Source: Pararhodonellum marinum
Lineage (GTDB): Bacteria > Bacteroidota > Bacteroidia > Cytophagales > Cyclobacteriaceae
Direction: 5' to 3'
DNA length: 64,000 bases
Assembly: GCF_015354735.1 (NCBI RefSeq)
Contig: NZ_JACEFJ010000001.1
Location: forward strand, 310,001-374,000
Below the pieces are notes generated by a model. It was not told the DNA's origin. It searched no databases and was given only the letters and a program-made list of their open reading frames with translations. Below are positions 43,658 through 50,681 of this stretch, piece after piece. The position numbers and the translations under genes were made by a program. The first letter of the stretch is position 1. Every line of letters begins with the position of its first letter.

Positions 43658-43885
43658 TCAAATACCTAATTTCCTAATAATGAAAAGAATAAGGGTGACC
43701 AAGAGAGAAAGCAGCAACATGGAGGTGATGGGGATATACATGCTGAAGTTTTCCTTTTCGATACGGAAATCTCCAGGTAGCCTGCCTAAACCAATGCTCT
43801 TTCCTTGGAAAAAATAAAATAGGGCTCCTATTATCAAGAGTATCAATCCCAATGTCATCAAACCTTTTGCGAGTTGGTTTTCCAT
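43658..43885 (-). CDS. DUF2905 small membrane protein
   Basis: 75 residues with two transmembrane helices (~8-26 and ~50-70) separated by the conserved DUF2905 loop GRLPGDFRIEKENFSMYIPI. Found widely in bacteria; no function established. The gene stands alone. The ATG at 43885 is the only sensible start. Confidence 0.85.
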   Translation of the reverse strand: MENQLAKGLMTLGLILLIIGALFYFFQGKSIGLGRLPGDFRIEKENFSMYIPITSMLLLSLLVTLILFIIRKLGI

Positions 43886-43926
43886 AAAGAGTCATTCGAT
43901 GTCAATAAATCAAATTTCAAAATAAA

Positions 43927-43985
43927 AAAGGGAGGATGGAAGTCTTTAAGAGTGAATTTAATCAATTTTAATCCATCCTCCCTTT
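43927..43985. repeat. Perfect 14-bp inverted repeat with 31-bp loop
   Basis: AAAGGGAGGATGGA at 43927-43940 is exactly complementary to TCCATCCTCCCTTT at 43972-43985. It lies between the DUF2905 start and the 3' end of the ATPase pseudogene, 22 bp past the latter's stop. A stable stem-loop is expected. It could be the ATPase gene's terminator, though the loop is long for one, or an element end. Confidence 0.7.
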
Positions 43986-44006
43986 AAAAATGGCAAACGG
44001 CCCAAC

Positions 44007-45199
44007 TCAATACAAAAACCCAAACAACCAAAGCGGAATTTTTTTTGGATTTCCATATTCGATGTCATCTGCTGCAATAAAGCTGTTTTTGACACCTTGG
44101 ATCTGCTCAGAAGTTTTATTTTTGCCACCCACCTCGAAATGGTATTTTCCATTGATCCTAAAATCCCCATCCTTGACATACTCTACCGTATGGGCGTAAG
44201 CAAGCTGATTGATGAAGAAGGTTTCTCTCAGATTGCCTAAGTTTGCATTTTTCGGCGTGAAGGCAAATTGGAAATTGGTGTTTTCCAGGTAGATTTTCTC
44301 AGGCTTCTGCATCTGTGTGATGCCCCTGATGTCCTTATAAAGGTTCTATGTCAGATGGGCCTCTTGCAGGAAAAAGAGGTAACTCACCAAAGTATTCCTA
44401 TTGATGCCGATGCGCTCACTGAGTTTGCTCACGTTAGGTATAAAGGGTACTGATTCTGAAATGATATGGAGCAAATGCTTCAGTTTGGAAATGTAGGAAA
44501 TGTCAACATTCCTCAGCAGAGGCAATTCAATCTCCAAGGTCATGTTCACCACCTCTTCCAGGCGTTGATGGTACAGGGCAGGCACCTCCTGGAAAAAAGG
44601 AAAGTAGCCGTGGTTCAGGTAAGCGGCAAAATGCTCCAAAGGTTTTACCTTCTTGAGTACCTCTCTTGACAGGGCGACGTGGTTTTGAAGCAGGTCTTCC
44701 AATATAAGTATTGGAAATTCATGTCCGGTCTTGATGGCCAGAAACTCCCTGAAAAACAAACCCTGCATGTGGTAGATTACCGCCCTTCTGCTGAGGTCTG
44801 TCCTTGTGTTGAAGATTTCCAGCATGGAGGAGCCTGTGAATACGACCTTTAGCTCTGGGTAATCATCGTAGATGTTTTTGATCTCTATAGACCAATTGGA
44901 GTATTTGTGCACCTCGTCAAGGAAAAGGTATTTGCCACCTCTTTTACAAAATAATCCACGAGATCCACCAAGCTGTTTTGGGAAAACCAGATATTGTCCA
45001 AACTTACAAATAAAGTGGTATGGTCAATGGGTAAGTTTTTCTTGATGTATTGAAGCAGCAGGGTGGTCTTTCCAACCCCCCTTGGCCCTTTGATACCGAT
45101 CAACCTTGCCTCCCAGCGGATTTTATCGATTATACTTCGGACAAAATCCAGGGAAGTGGAATCAATTTTCTTCAGAAATTTTTCATCAATGGATTCCAT
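44007..45199 (-). pseudogene. AAA-family ATPase with DUF4143-type C-terminus, broken by a frameshift and a nonsense codon
   Basis: Reading leftward from the ATG at 45199: Walker A IKGPRGVGKTTLLLQYIKK, sensor-like FVSLDNIWFSQNSLVDLVDYF, then the frame is lost near 44954. In the next frame the expected Walker B region continues (GGKYLFLDEVHKYSNW), then FTGSSMLEIF, DLSRRAVIYHMQGLFFREF and SKLSERIGINRNTLVSYL. Restoring one T in the TTTT run gives a continuous DYFCKRGGKYLFLDEV. At ~44343-44345 an in-frame TAG stands where most likely CAG (Gln) stood, and the same frame goes on with NLYKDIRGI, MQKPEKIYLENTN, YHFEVGGKNKTSEQI and WLFGFLY to 44007. The E-V-G-G-K-N-K block resembles a PD-(D/E)xK-type site of the DUF4143 region. 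The gene is thus dead or needs a sequencing check. Confidence 0.85.
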
Positions 45200-45205
45200 A
45201 TTTAT

Positions 45206-45319
45206 GCTTGTTTGAATAAGCAAATTTTTATTAGATTACTTGTTTTAACAAGCAAAAAATAAGTTTAATAGCTTATTGAAATAAGTAAAAAATAAATTAA
45301 AATGCTTATTTCAATAAGC
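45206..45319. repeat. Array of four 16-bp palindromes with 32-33-bp period
   Basis: GCTTGTTTGAATAAGC (45206-45221), ACTTGTTTTAACAAGC (45238-45253), GCTTATTGAAATAAGT (45271-45286) and GCTTATTTCAATAAGC (45304-45319) share the symmetric consensus RCTTRTTTnAAYAAGY. Starts are 32, 33 and 33 bp apart, about three helical turns, and the spacers are similar A-rich 16-17-mers. The first palindrome is 6 bp upstream of the ATPase pseudogene start codon. This is most simply an operator array on one face of the helix. The remaining bases to 45604 show only the promoter of the next gene. Confidence 0.8.
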
Positions 45320-45579
45320 GAAAATGTGAGAGCATAGATAGTAGATTAATTGGGATTGTAAATTTGATGTATGAATAAGCCATTGTACCACTTTGAGCCA
45401 AACAACTTTTTTTAAAACCCACAAACACTTTGTCGTAACTTGAAATACTCAAGTTTAGGTAAATCTGAGAGATATTTCGTGGTAAAAACATCCAGTGTCA
45501 TTGGTGTTTTAGCGGCTAAAAATTGCCTTTGTTACAAACTCTTCCAAAAATTCTGTACATTTAAGTCGTTGAACTTTAT

Positions 45580-45587
45580 TACTTTTG
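45580..45587 (+). promoter_or_regulatory. Candidate -7 element for the metal-efflux locus
   Basis: TACTTTTG matches TAnnTTTG and ends 17 bp before the GTG start of the small exported protein. The implied leader is very short. Confidence 0.35.
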
Positions 45588-45604
45588 TTGCGTAACCATT
45601 TATC

Positions 45605-45985
45605 GTGAAGCAATTTATCAAAATAGCACTCCTTGTTTTCTATGTGTTTTTTAACGCAGGGTTAAGCTATTCCATGCATTTTTGTGAAGGTGGTTTTGAA
45701 AGGATCAACCTGTATGCCGAAAGCAAAACCTGCTGTGGTTCCGAAGTGCCAATGCCCGGTTGTTGTGATGATGTATCCAGTTTTGACCTGCCCAACACCG
45801 ATCAGCAGGCATTCCATATATTGGATTTTCAGCCTTTAAATTTGGATAACATAGTACCGTCTTCTTATGTGGCTTACACATCAGGTATCCTTGAAGCAAT
45901 TGAAAAAACATCATTTGCAGATACCTCACCCCCAATAATTCACAATACTCCGATCTATATTTTTTGTCAGGTATTCCTGATATGA
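45605..45985 (+). CDS. HYC_CC_PP-type small exported Cys/His protein
   Basis: 126 residues beginning with GTG at 45605, the only start that gives a signal peptide (KQFIKIALLVFYVFFNAGLS). Right after it come MHFCEGGF, KTCCGSEVPMPGCCDD: one His, five Cys and two Pro in the pattern of the HYC_CC_PP family. These small proteins are often encoded at the head of copper/heavy-metal RND efflux operons in Bacteroidota and are presumed metal-binding periplasmic proteins. The rest is low in recognisable motifs. The cusA gene lies 276 bp downstream on the same strand. Confidence 0.75.
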   Translation: MKQFIKIALLVFYVFFNAGLSYSMHFCEGGFERINLYAESKTCCGSEVPMPGCCDDVSSFDLPNTDQQAFHILDFQPLNLDNIVPSSYVAYTSGILEAIEKTSFADTSPPIIHNTPIYIFCQVFLI

Positions 45986-46089
45986 TTTTTTGTTGCTCCC
46001 CAAAAGGCTGCTAGCATTTCATGCAAAGGCGCAAAAACATAGTGGATTCAATTCTATGACTCATAATGTTCTACAGAGATTTTCAGATT

Positions 46090-46121
46090 GAACCTCTTTA
46101 GGTTTTCAAACCCTGACAGGT
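46090..46121. repeat. Two adjacent AACCT..AGGTT hairpins
   Basis: AACCT-CTTT-AGGTT (46090-46103) and, 3 bp on, AAACCCTGACAGGTT (46107-46121), both palindromic and related to the AAACCT..AGGTTT elements at 5441-5455 and 5889-5903. They lie in the 276-bp gap between the HYC_CC_PP-type gene and cusA and may reduce read-through there. Nothing else in the gap is recognisable. Confidence 0.5.
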
Positions 46122-46261
46122 TCCTTTCCCAATTTCTAAGAGCATCCCAGTCTCAGGTGGTTTTTGCACTATTGAACCATTGTCATTGAAAACAGCCTCA
46201 ATATCCTAATATTTACTCATATCAATGAGTATCACTTCATACAGATTTAACAGCTTATTCT

Positions 46262-49200
46262 ATGTTAAATAATATTATCAAGTTTTTCCTTGAAAACAAA
46301 CTGGTGACCGTCATCCTCCTGCTGCTCGTCGTTGGATGGGGGATCGTGACTGCACCCTTCAACTGGAACACAGGCTTCCTGCCCAATGATCCTGTTCCGG
46401 TAGATGCCATTCCTGACATTGGTGAAAATCAACAGATTGTTTTTACAGAATGGATGGGACGCTCTCCACAGGATGTGGAAGATCAGATCACTTATCCTTT
46501 GACGGCTTCATTATTGGGTATGCCGGGAGTGAAATCCATCAGAAGTACCTCCATGTTTGGCTTCTCCTCCATTTACCTCATATTTGATGAGGATGTGGAA
46601 TTTTATTGGAGCCGATCAAGGGTTCTGGAGAAGTTGAGCTCACTTCCATCAAACCTGCTTCCGGAAGGGGTCCAACCCAAGTTAGGTCCTGATGCCACCG
46701 GACTCGGTCAGGTTTATTTTTATACGCTTGAGGGAAGGGATGAAGCGGGTCAGCCAGCAGGTGGCTGGGACTTGCATGAATTGAGAAGTGTACAGGATTA
46801 TTATGTGAAATACGGGTTGGCGGGTACTGAGGGGGTAGCAGAGGTGGCCAGTATTGGAGGCCATGTAAAAGAGTACCAAGTTGATTTGGATCCGGTGGCC
46901 ATGCGGGCCCACAGTGTGTCCATGATGGAAGTGATGAATGCCATCAAGCAATCCAATCTCGACGTGGGGGCCAATACCATTGAAATCAACCAAGTGGAAT
47001 ATATTGTCAGGGGATTAGGGTATGTAAAAAACCTGACTGATATAGAACTGGCAGTGGTCAAGATGACCGAGAATGTTCCTCTCAGGATCAGGGATATTGC
47101 CAAGGTAAACATCGGACCAGCCAGTCGGGCTGAGCGCGCCATTCTGGACAAAGGAGGTGCTGAAGCGGTAGGGGGTGTGGTTGTGGCCAGATATGGGGAC
47201 AATCCACTTCAGGTTATTGATGCCATCAAAGCCAAAATAGACGAAATTTCTCCGGGACTGCCAAGTAAGACCCTTGAAGACGGTACGGTTTCCAAGGTAA
47301 CCATTGTTCCTTTCTATGACCGTTCAGGCCTGATTAAAGAAACACTAAATACCCTGAATGAAGCCATCAGCTTGCAAATCCTGATCACCATTATTGTGAT
47401 CATGGTGATGGTGTATAATTTAAGGGCTTCCTTGTTGATTTCGGCGCTTTTGCCACTGGCCGTACTGATGTGCTTCATCATGATGAAGTATGTTGGTGTT
47501 GATGCCAACATAGTGGCCTTATCAGGAATTGCCATTGCCATCGGGACAATGGTGGATTTAGGGATCATTCTGAACGAGAATATCCTGAGGCATTTGGAGG
47601 AATCGGATGAAAAAAAGACCAAACTCCAGGTCATTTATGACGCAACCACCGAGGTAGGATCGGCCATCCTTACTGCGGTGATGACCACCATCGTCAGCTT
47701 TTTACCAGTATTTACCCTTCAGGCCGCAGAAGGTAAGCTCTTTGGGCCTTTGGCCTATACCAAGACATTTGCCTTGGTGGCGGCATTGATTTTCACCTTG
47801 GTATTTATGCCAGCATTTGCCCATTGGGTTTTTGGGGTCAAAGTCAAATCCAAAAACTATAAAACCATCCTCAACGGGCTGATGGCAATAGCTGGTTTGA
47901 TCCTGCTCTTCTATTTCCCATGGGCTGGCTGGGTGTTGCTACTATTTGCTGCCAACTACCTGATCCATCATTTCTTCCCAAAGCAAACACAAGAGGGACG
48001 GTATAAAAACCAAGTTGCTATGTGGATTGCTGTGGTAACAGTTTCGGTCCTTTTGGCCGGCGAATGGCGGCCTTTGGGCCTTACCCAATCGGTACTGGTT
48101 AACTTCCTGTTTATTGGATTGGTCCTCGGGTTGGTGTTGGGACTTTTCTTACTTTTTATTCGGTTCTATGCCCAGATGCTGAAATGGTGTCTGGAACATG
48201 CCAGGGTTTTTCTACTTATTCCTGCCTTAATTATCCTTTTCGCTCTTAACATCTGGTTGGGCTTCCATAGTGTATTTGGCTTTGTGGCCAAAGGCTTTGA
48301 TCAGGTAGGTTGGAATATCCGTACCACTTCAGTTTGGTCCGGACTTACCCATGCCCTTCCAGGATTGGGCAAAGAATTTATGCCTGCTCTGAATGAAGGT
48401 TCTTTTCTTTTGATGCCCACTTCCATGCCCCATTCCGGGGTAGAAGCAAATATGCAGATTGTAAAGCAATTGGACATGTTGGTACAGGCGATTCCAGAAG
48501 TAGAAATGGTGGTAGGAAAAGCAGGGAGGGCCGAAAGCCCATTGGATCCTGCGCCAATGTCGATGTATGAAAACATCATCAATTACAAGTCTGAATACCT
48601 GCAAGATGAAAATGCCCAAAAACTTCGCTTCAAGGTGGATGGTGATGGTAATTATCAGATTCAGTTAATCGGTAAATATTGGTGGTATGACCGCAGGGAT
48701 GGAGCTGTCTGGGATGAGGATGACCAACTTATGGAAGAATCCCAAAGGAAGGCAGTGGAAAGAAATGTTGCCAAGTATTTGGTTCGCGATGAAAGAAGAG
48801 GGCAATACTTCCGTCAATGGCGGGATGAAATTCGCACCCCGGACGATATCTGGGATGAGATCCAACTGCGTACCTCCAACATTCCAGGAGTAACTTCAGC
48901 CCCAAAACTCCAGCCCATAGAGACCCGCTTGGTCATGTTACAGACCGGGATGCGTGCCCCTATGGGAATGAAAGTTTTTGGGCCCGATTTGGAGACCATA
49001 GAGAATTTCAGCCTAAAACTGGAAGCTTTGCTTAAGGAAGTACCGTCGGTGAAAGCGGAGGCGGTATTTGCAGACCGTTCATTGGGCAAACCCTACCTGG
49101 AGATAGACCTGGACAGGACTAGGCTCGGAAGATACGGACTGAATGTGGCTGATGTACAGGAATTGATTGAAGTGGCAGTAGGGGGAATGACACTAAGCAC

Positions 49201-50137
49201 CACGGTGGAGGGCCGTGAACGCTATGCCATCCGTGCCAGATATGCTCGTGAGTATAGGGATGATCCTGAGGCTTTAAGCCGCATATTGGTCAGCACGCCA
49301 GAGGGGACACAAATCCCATTGGGACAACTTGCTGAGATCAACTATCGACCTGGCCCCATGATGATCCGAGGGGAAAATACTTTCTTGGTCGGATATGTCC
49401 TTTTTGATAAAAGAGAAGGTTTTGCTGAGGGCAACGTAGTAGATGAAGCACGGGCCTATATCCAAAATCAAATCAATTCCGGCAACCTGCAAGTGCCTCA
49501 GGGTGTTTCCTTCACCTTCTCAGGCAGCTACGAAAACCAAATCCGTGCAGAGAAGCGGTTGGCCATCGTGATTCCGCTCTCTTTGGCTTTGATCTTTCTG
49601 ATACTGTATTTTCAGTTCCGATCTACAGCCATGGTATTGATGATATTCACTGCCATAGCCATGGCCTTTTCAGGAGGTTTCTTAATGCTTTGGCTCTACG
49701 GTCAGGGTTGGTTTTTTGATTTCAGCTTGATGGGAACCAATATGCGGGAGCTCTTTCAAATGCGCACGTTCAATCTTTCTGTCGCTGTTTGGGTAGGTTT
49801 TATAGCCTTATTCGGCATAGCCACGGATGATGGGGTGGTGATGGGCACCTATTTGAAGCAAAGTTTTGAACGAATCCAACCTGGTAATGTGCAGGAAGTA
49901 CGTAATGCTGTATTGGAAGCCGGACTTAAAAGAGTGAGACCTTGCCTGATGACCTCAGCGACCACTTTATTGGCCTTACTGCCGATATTGACCAGTTCCG
50001 GTCGCGGTTCCGATATCATGATTCCTATGGCCATTCCTGCATTTGGGGGGATGACCGTAGCGCTTATATCTTTATTTATAGTCCCGGTGCTGTATGGAAA
50101 GTATAAAGAATTTCAGGTAAGAAAACATAGATATTAG
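46262..50137 (+). CDS. cusA: CusA/CzcA-family heavy-metal efflux RND pump, enlarged form
   Basis: Inner-membrane proton-driven pump of 1291 residues, ~250 longer than E. coli CusA. Family motifs: VDAIPDIGENQQIVFTEW, RSPQDVEDQITYPLT, MFGFSSIYLIFDE, VPFYDRSGLIKETL, and the TM4 charged motif SGIAIAIGTMVDLGIILNEN. LRAS... and VEGRERYAIRARYAREYRDD follow. Extra material appears at ~525-625 (about four additional hydrophobic helices), at ~765-860 (a charged insert with KYWWYDRRDGAVWDEDD) and near 1165 (MGTNMRELFQM). TM12 has FGIATDDGVVMGTYL. Met-rich positions suggest monovalent copper or silver, but ion specificity is inferred. It is followed by the four-helix-bundle gene, cusC and cusB. Confidence 0.9.
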   Translation: MLNNIIKFFLENKLVTVILLLLVVGWGIVTAPFNWNTGFLPNDPVPVDAIPDIGENQQIVFTEWMGRSPQDVEDQITYPLTASLLGMPGVKSIRSTSMFGFSSIYLIFDEDVEFYWSRSRVLEKLSSLPSNLLPEGVQPKLGPDATGLGQVYFYTLEGRDEAGQPAGGWDLHELRSVQDYYVKYGLAGTEGVAEVASIGGHVKEYQVDLDPVAMRAHSVSMMEVMNAIKQSNLDVGANTIEINQVEYIVRGLGYVKNLTDIELAVVKMTENVPLRIRDIAKVNIGPASRAERAILDKGGAEAVGGVVVARYGDNPLQVIDAIKAKIDEISPGLPSKTLEDGTVSKVTIVPFYDRSGLIKETLNTLNEAISLQILITIIVIMVMVYNLRASLLISALLPLAVLMCFIMMKYVGVDANIVALSGIAIAIGTMVDLGIILNENILRHLEESDEKKTKLQVIYDATTEVGSAILTAVMTTIVSFLPVFTLQAAEGKLFGPLAYTKTFALVAALIFTLVFMPAFAHWVFGVKVKSKNYKTILNGLMAIAGLILLFYFPWAGWVLLLFAANYLIHHFFPKQTQEGRYKNQVAMWIAVVTVSVLLAGEWRPLGLTQSVLVNFLFIGLVLGLVLGLFLLFIRFYAQMLKWCLEHARVFLLIPALIILFALNIWLGFHSVFGFVAKGFDQVGWNIRTTSVWSGLTHALPGLGKEFMPALNEGSFLLMPTSMPHSGVEANMQIVKQLDMLVQAIPEVEMVVGKAGRAESPLDPAPMSMYENIINYKSEYLQDENAQKLRFKVDGDGNYQIQLIGKYWWYDRRDGAVWDEDDQLMEESQRKAVERNVAKYLVRDERRGQYFRQWRDEIRTPDDIWDEIQLRTSNIPGVTSAPKLQPIETRLVMLQTGMRAPMGMKVFGPDLETIENFSLKLEALLKEVPSVKAEAVFADRSLGKPYLEIDLDRTRLGRYGLNVADVQELIEVAVGGMTLSTTVEGRERYAIRARYAREYRDDPEALSRILVSTPEGTQIPLGQLAEINYRPGPMMIRGENTFLVGYVLFDKREGFAEGNVVDEARAYIQNQINSGNLQVPQGVSFTFSGSYENQIRAEKRLAIVIPLSLALIFLILYFQFRSTAMVLMIFTAIAMAFSGGFLMLWLYGQGWFFDFSLMGTNMRELFQMRTFNLSVAVWVGFIALFGIATDDGVVMGTYLKQSFERIQPGNVQEVRNAVLEAGLKRVRPCLMTSATTLLALLPILTSSGRGSDIMIPMAIPAFGGMTVALISLFIVPVLYGKYKEFQVRKHRY

Positions 50138-50153
50138 TTGATATGTGTTGGGT

Positions 50154-50235
50154 GAAATATAGTTGAAATATGCTTCGCGAAATAGGGTTGAAATATACCC
50201 TCAGTGAAATATAATTCGAGAAATAAAGTTGAATA
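50154..50235 (+). repeat. GAAATA repeat leader upstream of the four-helix-bundle gene
   Basis: Six GAAATA copies begin at 50154, 50165, 50179, 50190, 50206 and 50220 (spacing 11, 14, 11, 16, 14), with a degenerate GAATAA at 50231. Those at 50165 and 50190 are preceded by GTT, those at 50154 and 50206 by GT, those at 50179 and 50220 by CGC or CGA. Between them are short hairpin-like pieces (TGCTTCGC, GGG..TACCC, TAATTCGA). The block fills the gap between cusA and the small gene and has no coding potential. Confidence 0.6.
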
Positions 50236-50276
50236 ATGCTTTTGGCGGTAACGAGAAGTAATTTAAAAAAAATGAT

Positions 50277-50681
50277 ATGGAAGAGAAAAAGAAATTTATT
50301 CCACTTGTGAATTTGGAAATTTACCAGTTGGCAAGAAAGCTCTCATCATTTGCTTGGAAAATATATACACGACTTTCATACCAAGAGAAGAAAGTTTGGG
50401 GTGATCAGATGCTGGAATCCGTAGACTCAGTTGGGGCGAATATTGCGGAGGGATATGGTCGGTATCATTATTTAGAAAAGGCCCGTTTTTATTTTATAGC
50501 AAGAGCTTCATTGTCTGAAAGGAAAGAGCACTGGTTGGATTTAGGCTTTGAAAGAGGGATTGTCGTTTCTGAAGAATGGAAAGAAATCTGTGCCATCCAC
50601 AAACCTCTACAAATTAAACTGAACAACACGATTACTAAAACTTACCAATCCAAGAAAGGAGGTTCAAATGAAAAGGGTTAA
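50277..50681 (+). CDS. Four-helix-bundle protein (S23/23S rRNA intervening-sequence type)
   Basis: 134 residues. The family pattern is NLEIYQLARKLSSFAWKIYTRL, GDQMLESVDSVGANIAEGYGRYHY, EKARFYFIARASLSERKEHW, i.e. four amphipathic helices with the invariant S-V-x-x-N-I-A-E-G. Relatives are encoded in intervening sequences of 23S rRNA genes and as Avd accessory proteins of diversity-generating retroelements; orphan copies like this have no known role. No reverse transcriptase or rRNA is nearby. It is inserted between cusA and cusC. Its last 14 bases overlap cusC, and its own 3' end supplies cusC's Shine-Dalgarno sequence. Confidence 0.88.
   Translation: MEEKKKFIPLVNLEIYQLARKLSSFAWKIYTRLSYQEKKVWGDQMLESVDSVGANIAEGYGRYHYLEKARFYFIARASLSERKEHWLDLGFERGIVVSEEWKEICAIHKPLQIKLNNTITKTYQSKKGGSNEKG
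50655..50670 (+). promoter_or_regulatory. Strong Shine-Dalgarno sequence for cusC
   Basis: AAAGGAGGT five bases before the cusC ATG (core GGAGG at 50658-50662). Canonical sites of this strength are rare in this window, where most starts follow AT-rich leaders. It lies inside the 3' end of the four-helix-bundle gene. Confidence 0.75.

Noticed and set aside
44007-45199. Three separate small genes instead of one ATPase
   Set aside because: The pieces carry consecutive parts of one family (Walker A, Walker B to helix-turn-helix-like region, C-terminal nuclease-like block) in order and on one strand, joined by one frameshift and one stop codon.
45206-45319. Possible CRISPR array (four repeats with spacers of 16-17 bp)
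   Set aside because: Repeats are only 16 bp, imperfect and palindromic, spacers are similar to one another and A-rich, and no cas genes are present.
50277-50681. Diversity-generating retroelement accessory protein (Avd) locus
   Set aside because: No reverse transcriptase, template repeat or variable repeat is present nearby, so only the fold is shared.
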